A stretch of DNA of 64,000 nucleotides. Origin: Tulasnella sp. 424. Its lineage: Eukaryota; Basidiomycota; Agaricomycetes; Cantharellales; Tulasnellaceae. A program made the position numbers and the translations under genes. Of the stretch, positions 21,587 to 31,846 are shown one piece after another. The notes beneath the pieces are model-generated. The model did not search any database. It was not told the origin of the DNA and was given only the letters and a program-made list of their open reading frames with translations. The stretch lies in assembly GCA_019633425.1 (NCBI GenBank), contig WSUB01000171.1:20676-84675 (forward strand), read 5' to 3'. Each line of letters opens with the position of its first letter. Position 1 is the stretch's first letter.

Positions 21587-22857
21587 ATGATACCTAGAAG
21601 CGTTGCTCGGATCCAAGCTGGCCGACTTTCATCAAGATCTTTCACTTCAATTCGTTCAAGCAATGCGCTCAATCTTTCCACAGCTGCATCATTCTCAAGA
21701 ACGAGCCAAAAATCTCCGCAACTTGCCGTGACACCGTCTCCCGTGTTCAGTCGGAGTTTAGCATCAAAACCAAGCTCGTCACCGCCAGGCTCCTCTAAAT
21801 CCTCACCTGAACCAGGAGTCTCAGAGGAGGATGGCCCAAGCCTTGCGCCTCTACCCATCCTTCCTCGAGCACTCGGAGTTCCAAAGCCGCCAACCGCCGA
21901 GGCACGGTCTTGGCAGGAGAAGAAAGAGGAGATGCTCGACAGGGACAAACATCTTGAGAAGCGAAAATTCTTGTGAGTGGGGTTGGTGTTCTTTCAATCC
22001 GAATTGGGCCCATACGACAACCACAGTTCCTTTCTAGGATAAAGCAAGCCACAAGTGGGTACTTTGAAGACTTCCACAAGACGATGCATGGTGGCCATGG
22101 CGGAAAGATGTGGATGGCACCCAAAGTTTTGATCCGTGAAGATGTGAGTGGAGGAGTTGCAGCAGTCGCGGGGGTAAGCTGAAGCTGTTCCCTTACGTTG
22201 TAGAAATCCCTCTACTTTCCGGACGTGGCAGGCAAGAATTTGCTAGGAGACCAAGTACACACCACGACGCTATGTAAAGGAAACATATCAGTAGTGGCGT
22301 TCCTCTCAACGCAGGCAGCAGAGGTGCGAGGATCAGGGCGCTTGATAGGCCTGGATGTCAGTGCAGCTCATTCTCCATCCTTGCACCTAGGAACACGTCA
22401 AATCTTTCACGAAATTCGTGCTCGCAGCCTACACCAGCGATCCGAAGTTCAAGTTTGTTCAGGCAAGTTTGGGTCCTCACCACCCGATGACGGCCACTCA
22501 ACTCATGTGACCTCCATACAGATCAACCTTCAAGAAAACATCTTAAAGTCCGCGATCGTTTCGTTGTCTAAATCATCCATCAAACGGACCATACCCCAGG
22601 AATTCCACGAAACATACATGCACTCGTCTCAGAATATGGAAATGCTTCGGAAGCCACTGGGATTCGAGAACAAGCACTTGGGTTTTGTCTACCTGGTGGA
22701 CGAGAACCTCAAAATTCGGTGGGCTGGATGTGGATACGCGAAAGACGAAGAAGGGGTTTACTTAATGGAGTTGACGAATAAGCTGTTGCAGCGGTTGCAG
22801 AGTGAGGGGGAATCTAAGAAGGATGCGGCTGGCGAGATAGGGAAGGAGAAGTCATAG
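21587..22857 (+). CDS. ATP10: Mitochondrial F1Fo-ATP synthase assembly factor Atp10 (339 aa)
   Basis: Five exons: 21587-21972, 22038-22143, 22204-22323, 22391-22462, 22522-22857. The N-terminus (MIPRSVARIQAGRLSSRSF) is Arg/Ser-rich and lacks acidic residues, as a mitochondrial presequence should. The Atp10 domain follows: SLYFPDVAGKNLLGD, VAFLSTQ, VQINLQENILKS, LGFVYLVDE and IRWAGCG. Atp10 helps assemble subunit 6 into the membrane sector of the synthase. Intron 4 (22463-22521) begins GC rather than GT (ag|gcaagt); this variant donor is required to rebuild the family segment PKFKFVQINLQEN, while reading through gives a family-foreign insert. Intron 3 is likewise needed to remove a 22-residue insert. 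Confidence 0.88.
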
Positions 22858-23042
22858 AAGATTGGTTCTAGGTATCTTATTTTGCTATGCACCGCCACAT
22901 TTCATGTCTTCGCTGTCGATTCCAATTGCGGCCTTGGCAAGCACGAAGGTCATAAACCAAACATGGGTATGGTATTCTCACAGAAAACTCTTCGAACCGA
23001 AGGGGTACTTTTGAGACCGTACGCGTCGTCTCATACAGTATT

Positions 23043-24584
23043 TTAGAACTGGGTGAAAGTAAGGATTTTTTTGATGTCCTTGGCGAACAACTCGTGGACG
23101 CTGTGAGAGGACGGAAGTTCCATCAGTAATGGACATCATTTTCCGAGTAACAAGCGTAAATAAGCTTACCCAGGAGACTGAAGGAGTGTGGTAATTGCGG
23201 GGTAAGGTTTCCGTCAGCATGTGGCCTTCCAGATTCCCCAATATTACAAAACTTACGACGTGGTAGTTATTGCACCACATGAAATCGGTATCAGCTCCGT
23301 ACTGAAAGAGGTCCTCATTCAACATATTGCTATCTTTGGCCCGCGATACACAAGGCGGTGCTTACAGAAGTATTGTCGACAAATCCGTATTTGGCCGGGT
23401 TGTTGATGACGTTGAGCAGTCGGCTGTGAGAATCGTAAAGGTAGACTTTGGCGTCGAGGTGAGTGATTTGGAACTTCAGAACACGAGAGGCGAGCTTCTG
23501 ATTGAATTGGCGGAGAACGACGTCCTCTCCTTCTTGGGATTCCACGGGTTGTGCGAGCATCTAGATCGCAAGAGAGAGTTAGTACCGCCGCTCATCGCCG
23601 GGAAACTAGCAGTTAATTCACCAAGGGAGACTTGTCAACGCCAGGAACATTGATGAAGAGGAAGTTCCTTGCTCCGGTTTTGTAGGTCTTCTGGACCAAA
23701 TCGAAGTATTCGTCCAACTTTGGTAGAGTGATATTGTTAATATGAGTTGAGAGGCTTGATAGAATTGACACTTACGAGCGTATCTGCGAAACTGTACAGG
23801 GCTGAATCAGTGACGAAACTCTATACGGACACATCCTAACTTACGCTCCACGGTCACCAGACTGGTACCAGCTGTTGCCTAAAGCGCAAAGGATTTTCAG
23901 CACCGTTGGAATAAGAAGCTGTAACAGCTGTCAGGCACGCACCGATATCGTTGATACCGATGAAGAAACTAAAGATGGAGTTCGAGCTGGTCCAAGGAGT
24001 GGACTTGGGGTGAGAAGCAACCGAGTCCAAGTACTCGTTTATTTGGTCTTTCAATGAGAGAACGGTAGGGAGGTAAGGAGTGACGAGGGCAGAATCAATG
24101 GTGGCACCACTGTGATGAGGTTGCTTATCAGCGCCAAGCTCCGCAGAACGATATACAAATGAAGGACCCACCCGTAGGCAAAGTTATAAAGGTAAGTGAG
24201 AGTCTTGTTGTACTTGGTGGTCATGTCGTCAACCCAGTTGGTGACCAGACCGCATGCGGTGTAACCCGGGAACTCCGGGTTGCCGATGGGGTTGGAAGCA
24301 GTGGGCAATGGTCCAGTGGTAATGTTGAATCCCTATACACCGAGAGCTGTTAGCTCTTGGCAATTAAACAGAGTGATACTTCCTTCTCACAGTGGTCGTG
24401 TACGAATCACCGAAAGAGAACCAGTAGTTAGGCTTGGCCGCTGGTTCTGGATGGGAAGGTTAGTCTACGCATCTTAGAAGCTCTAGCTGGCGTGGGGAGA
24501 GAGCAACGTACTTGGGATGCTCACACCGTTGACTCCGGCAGCGAGAGCGAGAGCGCTAGAAACGACGAGGAAAGCGTGAACCAT
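23043..24584 (-). CDS. Secreted GDSL esterase without CBM (302 aa), array gene 1
   Basis: Eleven exons, in coding order: 24512-24584, 24391-24446, 24172-24332, 23943-24109, 23845-23878, 23776-23791, 23622-23717, 23366-23560, 23257-23301, 23170-23177, 23043-23100. A signal peptide (MVHAFLVVSSALALAAGVNG) leads straight into the GDSL block NYWFSFGDSY, with later blocks SFFIGINDIGNSWYQSGD and NFLFINVP, and WCNNYHVSPGVHELFA near the end. This is the SGNH/GDSL hydrolase fold of CE16-like fungal acetylesterases, acting outside the cell on acetylated plant polysaccharide or oligosaccharide. The nucleophile Ser and the His are visible; the residue three before His is Asn, not Asp. It lacks the CBM1 of genes 2-5. 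Exon 10 is only 8 nt (tctcctgg), needed to give SPG before VHELF. Activity seems likely, exact substrate unknown. Confidence 0.8.
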
Positions 24585-24644
24585 GGCTGAAGACTGGACT
24601 GTCGAACGAGAGACGCACAGGTTCCTCACTCTGCTCCCTGCTCA

Positions 24645-24656
24645 ATATTTATATCC
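24645..24656 (-). promoter_or_regulatory. TATA box of GDSL gene 1
   Basis: The minus strand reads gatataaatatt about 60-70 nt upstream of the start codon, a good TATA element at a suitable spacing. Confidence 0.5.
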
Positions 24657-25425
24657 TTGTTAGAGACCAACGATCCGGTCGTCTTCGTCATTTCATTGGG
24701 GGAAATTGTATTGCGCCCACCTCAAGACAGCGCGAGCGTCGGCCACGACTCAACATTTCCGAAATTGCATCCGCGATTACTCCCAGTAATGTAGCGAACG
24801 TCAAAGAGAATGAAGAACCTTGTGGCCTGGAAGGAAGCGTAAGCGGGAGAAGTTGACGATGAGAACGGTCCGCAGAAGACGTTCGTTGGCCGCTTGAAGA
24901 CAGTTCAGGGATCGTGGGTGCGCTCCAATAGGATTAAGTTCCGTTTCGTCCGACGAGAAGGTCGACGGCTGGGGGAAACACCGAGTACGGAACAGATCGG
25001 GCTGCGAGCTACGTTTTCTGGATTTAAATATTCCCATTCGTGGGTATGACGGATGGGCGGCTTCCCGGATCTGTAGGGCCTGAGGAGTCTGTCTGGTGGG
25101 AAGGCCAACAGTGAGAGTCCGAAATCATATGCGAGCTAAGGTCCCGAAGGACGTTGAAGGGACCGGATTCTTCATAATGCTTGGGAAATGTCACAGAGAG
25201 CGGCTCAACGCGAGTGGCGTCCCGGCGGGCGGGTGGTTGGGCAGAGTCGAGAACAGTTTACGTGAAGCGGTCAAAGGTCGCCGCGACTCCGGAAAGTCCC
25301 CGAGCGAGCCTGCGCATTTGTCCGGGAAGGGTCACGACCACGGGAGGTCTAAGGCTTCACACATACATAAACGAATGGGAGAATGTATTTGCAGAGGGTA
25401 CTCGGCCCGAGTAACAGTTGCAGAA
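24657..25425. other. Intergenic between GDSL genes 1 and 2
   Basis: No coding region is supported. Plus-strand frames around 25096-25512 are shadows of upstream sequence and of the last GDSL exon of gene 2. Likely 5' regulatory sequence of gene 1 plus 3' flank of gene 2. Confidence 0.4.
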
Positions 25426-27384
25426 TTAGAATCCGGTGCCGGTGAGAAGCGACTTAATGTCCAGAGCGAGGTAATGGTGGACACCCGGGGACTGTTCCAG
25501 AAGCAAACGTGAGGAAGGGGACGAATGAGAATGCTAAATAGGGTTGACACATACCACGTGGTAGTTATTGCACCATGCGAGGTTAGACGTGGCGCCATAC
25601 TGAAGATTGGGGTTAGTAGCAAACGATGGAAAGACGATCAAGACTTACAGTGGTGGCATCTTGGAAGCCATAGCTGGTAGGCGAATTAAGTATTTGTGTC
25701 ACCTTCGCATTAGAGTTATAGAGCCACGTCGTGGTCTGCCATCATCCGGAACCGGGGTCAGCTATCACTCTCACGAGAAGCTTCGAAGAGACCCACCCCA
25801 GAGTGCGCCGACTGGAAGGCTGATACTTTTGCTGCGAGCTTCGAATTATAAGTGTCAATGACGGACTTCTCAAGGGCGGTTGAAGTCGAGCCCTGGCCGA
25901 GCATCTGGGGAAAACACAGACACTAAGCGCGGCGCTATTTATAACACATTCCAGGTTGACCTACGAGCGGCGACCGGTCGATCGGAGGAACGTTGATGAA
26001 CAGGAAGTTACGTCCTCCAGCATCGTAGACCTTCTGAACGAGAGCAAAGTATGCATTCAACTGGGAGGCACAAAAGTCCAATTAGAACCATGCTTTATTG
26101 TGAAGCGATCGACAGACTTACCAAGGTGTCGGAGAAACTGAACATGCGGACGCCAGTATAGTGAGGTTAGAGTGACGCACGTAGGTAAATTCAACATGTA
26201 CTTACGCGGAGCGGTCCCCAGACTGATAGTAACTGTTGCCTAAGTGAAAAATCAATCGTGAGCACCAAGTTCAGGGACCGTTCGCTTCACTAAAGGCGAC
26301 TAACCGATATCGTTGATGCCAATAAAGAAGCTAAATATCGCATTGGAGCTTGTCCAAGGGGCATATGAAGGCTTTGACCCTAGGTTTGTGACGAACTGGT
26401 TGACTTGATCCGTCATACTCTGGACTGTTGACAGGTATGGCGTCACTAGAGTCGCGTCAATGGTAGCCCCACTAAACCACAGGAAATGCATTTAGTATTA
26501 CATTAGCCCAGACAGCGAAGGCGCCGTACCCATAAGCAAAGTTGTAAGCGTAGATGAATGATTCGTTGTGAGTGACGATCATCTCGTCAATCCAGTTGGT
26601 GACGGTTGACCCGCATGCTGTATTGCCGCTGAATCAAAAGAGTTAGCGATAAATATATATACGGCACAGACGCGTAAGGACCATACGCACGGGTAGGTGG
26701 GGTTACCAAACACGTTGGCCGCGCTTGGCTTTGTACTGGTGAAGTCAAAACCCTAGACAGAAGGCGACATGAGAGACATCGATGGGCAGCTGAGAACAAG
26801 AGCATACCGTTGTAGTATACGAGTCACCAAAAGCAAACCAATAGCGGGCCGAGCTGGGCGTAGACGAGGCAGACGAGGTCGAGGACGTTGATGTCTTGGT
26901 TGTGGTGGTTGTGGTAGTTGTCTTGCTAGTGGTGGTGGTAGTTGTCTTGCTAGTGGTGGTGGTAGTTGTTGTCTTGCTGGTGGTAGTTGTCGTCTGGCTA
27001 GAAGAAGAGCCAACGGGAAGGCACTGAGAATACCTGCAGATTCGGGAAGTGAGTTATCGGCGACCTCTGCGGAAAGTCCTGGGTTTCCAATTGACAGACG
27101 AACCAAGCACTTTGGTACGTGCAAACGCAGCCACCACTGCAGGTTGTGCTTCCTGTAAAGCCTTTACACAAAAAAAAGGAGCCTTTTCAATCCTGAAGAC
27201 GATACGAATACGAGGCGTTTCTACCTTGTCCGCCGCCTAGTTGGAAAATGGTCCAAAGGGCCAGTGAGCATTCGCTAAGAGGGCATCTGTCCGCTGAGTA
27301 TTACTACTTACACTGCTCGTAGCATGCGCGAACGGTACCTAAAAGAGTGACTGAAGCGGCAAAAAGGGCAAGGAAAGGACGCAT
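25426..27384 (-). CDS. Secreted CBM1-GDSL esterase (379 aa), array gene 2
   Basis: Fourteen exons, in coding order: 27312-27384, 27225-27236, 27104-27152, 26808-27033, 26691-26752, 26530-26628, 26305-26471, 26206-26239, 26122-26137, 25965-26060, 25797-25904, 25649-25735, 25555-25599, 25426-25491. The product has a signal peptide (MRPFLALFAASVTLLGTVRA), a CBM1 with CYEQCGGQ, GSTTCSGGCVCTYQ and WYSQCLP, a Thr-rich linker, then GDSL blocks ARYWFAFGDSY, SFFIGINDIGNSYYQSGD, RNFLFINVP and WCNNYHVSPGVHHYLA. Exons 2 (12 nt) and 9 (16 nt) are micro-exons fixed by phase and by equal length in the paralogues. It presumably deacetylates cell-wall polymers while tethered to cellulose. One canonical CBM1 aromatic position is retained as Tyr/Trp, so binding is expected. 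Confidence 0.82.
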
Positions 27385-28210
27385 TGGGGAAACAAAAAAA
27401 GACAGTGAGGGTGTGTGATTGGTGGAAGGAGTGGGAGGGTGAGCGAAAGCAAAGCTCTGGGAAGCTTAGTGCAAACCCCCACCTTGAGCACTGAGATTAA
27501 GTATGCCATGGTCGTCTGGGCATTGACGCCTCCCGGGAGCTAATAGAAAGCCGGGGCCAGGGGATCCGACAGCGAAAAAGGGTCATCCGCTTGTCATGTG
27601 ATCACGTCCCTCTTATAAGTTCCGTTATTTGGCCGACCGCTAATGAGTCGTAACGACAAGGCACCAACAAGGAGAGCTAAACCTGTTCAAATCTGGCAGG
27701 TGGATCCTGTTTTTTGATGACTAAAGAGGTATGGGAGCCAACGGGAAGCCTTGCCGGAAATCTATGACCTGGTGACGACCGCTCACTTGGTGTCTCAGGC
27801 CTCCCAAAATGGAAAGACAGAGGTTCGGGCAGAGCTACGATCTGCGCCAGGTCCATCAGGAACCCGAGGAAGACCAGGATTCGTCTGGACCTCAATTACG
27901 AACTGAATGGCCACGAGGGGTTCGCAGTCGTCAAGCCCCTTCAAGCCTTGCAAACTCATATCCACGTTGTCGGCTTGTGCCTTTCATTAGCTTAAAGCGA
28001 AAAGCGCTACTTTCCGAGGTGCGCTTTCGGCCAAGGTTCACCGAAGGCACAAAGATTCGAACAAGGGTTGAAGGGCAGTGTTTTTGCAGGACAAGATTCT
28101 GTTCGGCGGAGCGACGCGTAACGAGGCCACACTTCCCGAACACAGCGGCCCGCGCATTGGACAGAGAAACGATGATATTGATTCGACCGCGACCTTTAGT
28201 ATCCGACAGT
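27385..28210. other. Intergenic between GDSL genes 2 and 3
   Basis: A TATA-like cttataag (27612-27619) lies rather far from the gene-2 start. Open frames at 27809-28297 and on the opposite strand have no recognisable domain and partly overlap exons of gene 3. No gene is called. Confidence 0.35.
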
Positions 28211-30284
28211 TTAGAAACCGCTTCCGGAAAGGACGCCGTGGATATCCTGAGCGAAGTAATGGTGAACGCCAGGGGACTACACGGAAGCAAAATGTGAGTG
28301 GTTGAATGTTGCCACACCAGAGCCGCTGCAAGGTACGCACCACGTGGAAGTCGTTGCACCAGGCCAGGTTGGTGGCACTGCCGTACTGCATTGCGGAATA
28401 TCAGCCGTTGAAGCCGGGCAAAGGTTGAACTCTCAAGCAAAGTGGTACGTACAGTACTGTTGTCCTGGAAGCCGTACGCGGTGGGATTGTCGAGGATGAG
28501 GCCGAGCCTCGTGTTGGAATCGTAAATCCAAGCGGTGACCTGATTTAACCCCAATGAGTTAGCTTTTCTCTTAGAGGTCCCAGATGTAGGTACTTACTCC
28601 AGTATTGTTAGCCTTGAAGGCATTGACTCTATTGATAAGCTCAGCGTTGTAACCGTCGATAGCGGTCCCTAACGGGATGGTAACGGAGTCCGCATCGCCG
28701 AGAGACAGCGCCTGAGAGTGAGAGGGAAGCGTTAGTATCGGATTGGTCACATCGAGCCGGTCGGATCACGTACGTAAGGGGAACGTTCAACACAGGGCAC
28801 GTTAATGAACAAGAAGTTGCGTGCTCCAGCATTATAGGCCTTCTGAACCAAAGCGAAGTAGGCATCCATCTGAGAGAACAATATTAGCAAGCTGTCATCG
28901 TCTTTCGAGGCACAGATAGTCTCACAAGAGTGGGGGTGAAACTAATGGAGAATGATAAATGGTTAACGGAAGGCCACCCAAGTCGAGTGACGAAAACGCG
29001 TACGCAGTCCAGTTGCCCCAATCCTGATACCAGGTGCCGCCTACATTTCAAAAACTCGTCAGTCAGGAGCTCGATTTTCACATGAGGGTAGGGAAAGCTA
29101 CTTACTAACGTCGTTGATACCAATGAAGAAGCTGAAGATGGAGTTGGCGCTGGTCCAAGGAGCGTAAGATGGGTGGGAGGCAACGTTGTCGAGGAACTCG
29201 TTCATTTGGTCGGTCATACTCAAGACGGTTGAGGTGTAAGGAGCGACTATGTTAGCATCAATGGTGGCTCCACTAAGAGAGTCAAGAGATTATCAGCACT
29301 AGTGAAGGTAGGCCAAAGACGAATTCTCCTCACCCGTAGGCAAAGTTGTAGGCGTAGAGGTATGATTCGTTATATGAGACAATCATCTCGTCGATCCAGT
29401 TGGTGACAGATCCACATGCAGTGTAACCGCTGTAAAGCAAGCGAAATTAGCGTGGTATAAGAGACGTCGCTCAGCTCCCACTGACTTACGGGTAAACAGG
29501 ATTACCGAAGACATTAGCATCGCTGGGCTTGGTGTCGCTGATGTTAAAGAACTAGAGTTTTTAATTCGGAACTGATCAGATGTTTTCCAAGTGGTAGGGA
29601 AGCATAAACTTACGGTTTGAGTGTAAGAATCGCCGAACGAGAACCAGTACTTAGGTGTGGCCGTAGGAACTGCGGTCGACGATTTGGTCGTAGAGCTGCT
29701 GGAAGTCTTGCTTGTGGTGGTAGAAGTACTCGACGTCTTACTGGTGGTGGTAGAGCTTTTGGTCGTGGTGGTTGAGCTCGTGGTGGTTGAGCTCTTGGAG
29801 GTTGTGGTCGAGCTCTTGGAGGTTGTAGTTGAGCTCTTGGTGGTAGTAGTGGTGGTCGAGCTCTTGGGGGTAGTGGTAGTCGACTTGCTCGTGGTAGTGG
29901 TGGTGGTTGAGCTACCGGGAACGCATTGAGAGTACCTTTTGAGTCAGGTAATGGTTAGCGTCATTATTCTGGCGGAGTTTGAGGGCTGTCTGGTAAGACT
30001 TACCAATCGTTCATGTAAGTGCAGACACAACCGCCTGAGCACGACGTGCTTCCGGTGAAGGCTGGTTATTCAAGTTAATTCAATAATTAATAGCTGCCAA
30101 AAACTCATGCTTGGTAGAAAACGCCTTACTGAGGCCTCCGCCTGTGAGCATAGGGATTTCTTTGTCAATACACCGACAAGAGGGTTCCTTATCGACTTTG
30201 ACGATACGTACATTGTTCATAGCAAGCCTGGGCACTGCCTAAAAGAGTGGCGGTAGTCGCAAGGAGGGCGGCAAGACGAACCAT
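28211..30284 (-). CDS. Secreted CBM1-GDSL esterase with long Thr linker (416 aa), array gene 3
   Basis: Fourteen exons, in coding order: 30212-30284, 30130-30141, 30004-30061, 29614-29935, 29490-29551, 29334-29429, 29106-29272, 29004-29040, 28926-28941, 28774-28869, 28598-28711, 28453-28539, 28341-28385, 28211-28276. Signal peptide MVRLAALLATTATLLGSAQA, CBM1 (CYEQCGGLTFTGSTSC, TYMNDWYSQCVP), then the longest linker of the array, about 85 residues built from TTTSKSS-like repeats. GDSL blocks are PKYWFSFGDSY, FFIGINDVSGTWYQDWGNW, RNFLFINVPCVE and WCNDFHVSPGVHHYFA. The oxyanion-region residues differ from the other four (GTWYQDWGNW instead of NSxYQSGDR), so substrate range may have shifted. Secreted, probably acting on acetylated plant wall polysaccharide. 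Confidence 0.82.
29650..29925 (-). repeat. Thr/Ser-rich linker minisatellite in GDSL gene 3
   Basis: Imperfect short units such as ggtggttgagctcttgg recur through this interval and encode TTTSKSS/TTTTKSS. Linker length varies strongly among genes 2-5, which fits slippage of this repeat. Confidence 0.8.
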
Positions 30285-30374
30285 GGTGAGATGGCTTGAA
30301 GAGAGTGTAGCGATCGTCTAAAGAGCGAGGATTTGATCGAGCACAGTTTTAGTCATTTTAGGTCTCGTCGCCCT

Positions 30375-30386
30375 CTTTATGTACCC
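30375..30386 (-). promoter_or_regulatory. TATA-like core element of GDSL gene 3
   Basis: The minus strand reads gggtacataaag, 91 bases from the start codon. Very similar elements lie at nearly the same distance before genes 4 and 5. Confidence 0.5.
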
Positions 30387-31846
30387 AATCGGTGCCGATC
30401 CCAGGAAAATTTGGGACGCCATTCTTGAAGGCAAAGCAACCTATCGAACCTGGGGGAGGGCGAAATTGGGTCCGGGTCGCGTGTAAACAAACGACGTGTG
30501 AACCCCGCAATTGCTCCGTTCAGGCGCTTCCCTGCCAACGACCTTCGCCCCAAAACTGCATTAATGATCAGACCTCAAGGCGTTCTAGATCCGATGCGGC
30601 CCGAATTTGGCGGCGCTTTTGCACTTCTATTGTCACCGAGAGACATCTGAGCCAATCTGTGACACTTCCGGTGGTCCCGGAGGCTCAGAAATGTAACCAA
30701 TCGGAATGCGAGATATCGCGTTCCGGGCTTCTTTATGAGAGTCGACCAGAAATCCATGATCTGCAAGTGTTCTCGCGGTGCATTCGTTGGCAAGAACGTT
30801 GGACGGTGACAAGCCCGAGTATGGTCCGACTGAAGGTTGGGATCGGTGCAGAAATATCCCGGGCTACGGAGAAGGAGACTCAATAAACTCGTTTCCCAGC
30901 CCTATCTCCGAGCTCCGGCCGAACCCGTTGGTTTGTCCGTTAAGGAAAAAATCAACACAGGTGAGAACGGACCCTATGCGCAGCATTAGTGGGTGGTCGA
31001 TCATAACAGTCAAATCGTCGGTCAGACAGAAGAACGATATTCGACAAAGACTCCCATCCCGACCATTTGGAAATGGGGAGCATGAATACAATTGTTTAGT
31101 TTGTCGCTGGGGACCGCTACGCCAAGGCCAGGTCCGCTGCTCATGTGCCCAATTGTTGCGAAGTTATCGACCTCTCAGCACGGCTCAATTTGCCGAGGTC
31201 GGCAAAATAGTGGCTTGACAACGATGAGTCGGTAAATCTACCTTCAGCTCTTCCCTACGATTCACGTAGAGAACGACAATGGCGGGCCGAAACGAGCGTG
31301 AGTTGGGCCGACAAAACTGGAGGACGTCGGGGTCTCGGGGGCGGTGGTGGTCGCTCTCGTCTAGTCGGACGACGAACAATGAACCAGCATAAATGTGCAT
31401 GAAGGAAATGCCAACTACCCTCGATAGATGGTCCGTGCCCCGATGCTCCCAACAAAATAGTCATTCCAGGATGCGCAAAACAGTCTTCGTTGTCGGTGGT
31501 ATGATTTCCCGTCGACCAGCCCAAGATCCTATTAATCCCAACGAATACCGCCCACGATATTTGTCTTGTATTGTTCGACGTGTGACGGGGAATAGTAGCG
31601 ATGGCTGGGGTACTCGTTATCTCTTGGTAGATAGTACCACTCAGACTACTCAGAGCGTACACGGAGGCAAGGGTTCAAGGGAAGACGATGGCAAGACAGG
31701 AGACACAGCAAAGGAGAGCGTGCGCATCAAGCTTGCAATCGATCTGGGACTCGCGCGCTATCCACAATTTTACTAAACACGCTCGATAGCACGTGGAGTA
31801 GAGAAAGACGATATCAATTTGACCGTGATCAATAGACCCTGACAAT
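30387..31846. other. Intergenic between GDSL genes 3 and 4
   Basis: Upstream sequence of gene 3, partly similar to the regions upstream of genes 4 and 5 (shared pieces such as cgcttccctg and ctgagccaa). No gene is supported; the open frames show no domain. Confidence 0.4.

Noticed and set aside
29657..29929. Val/Leu-rich plus frame of 90 residues
   Set aside because: Antisense of the Thr-rich linker of GDSL gene 3; composition artefact.
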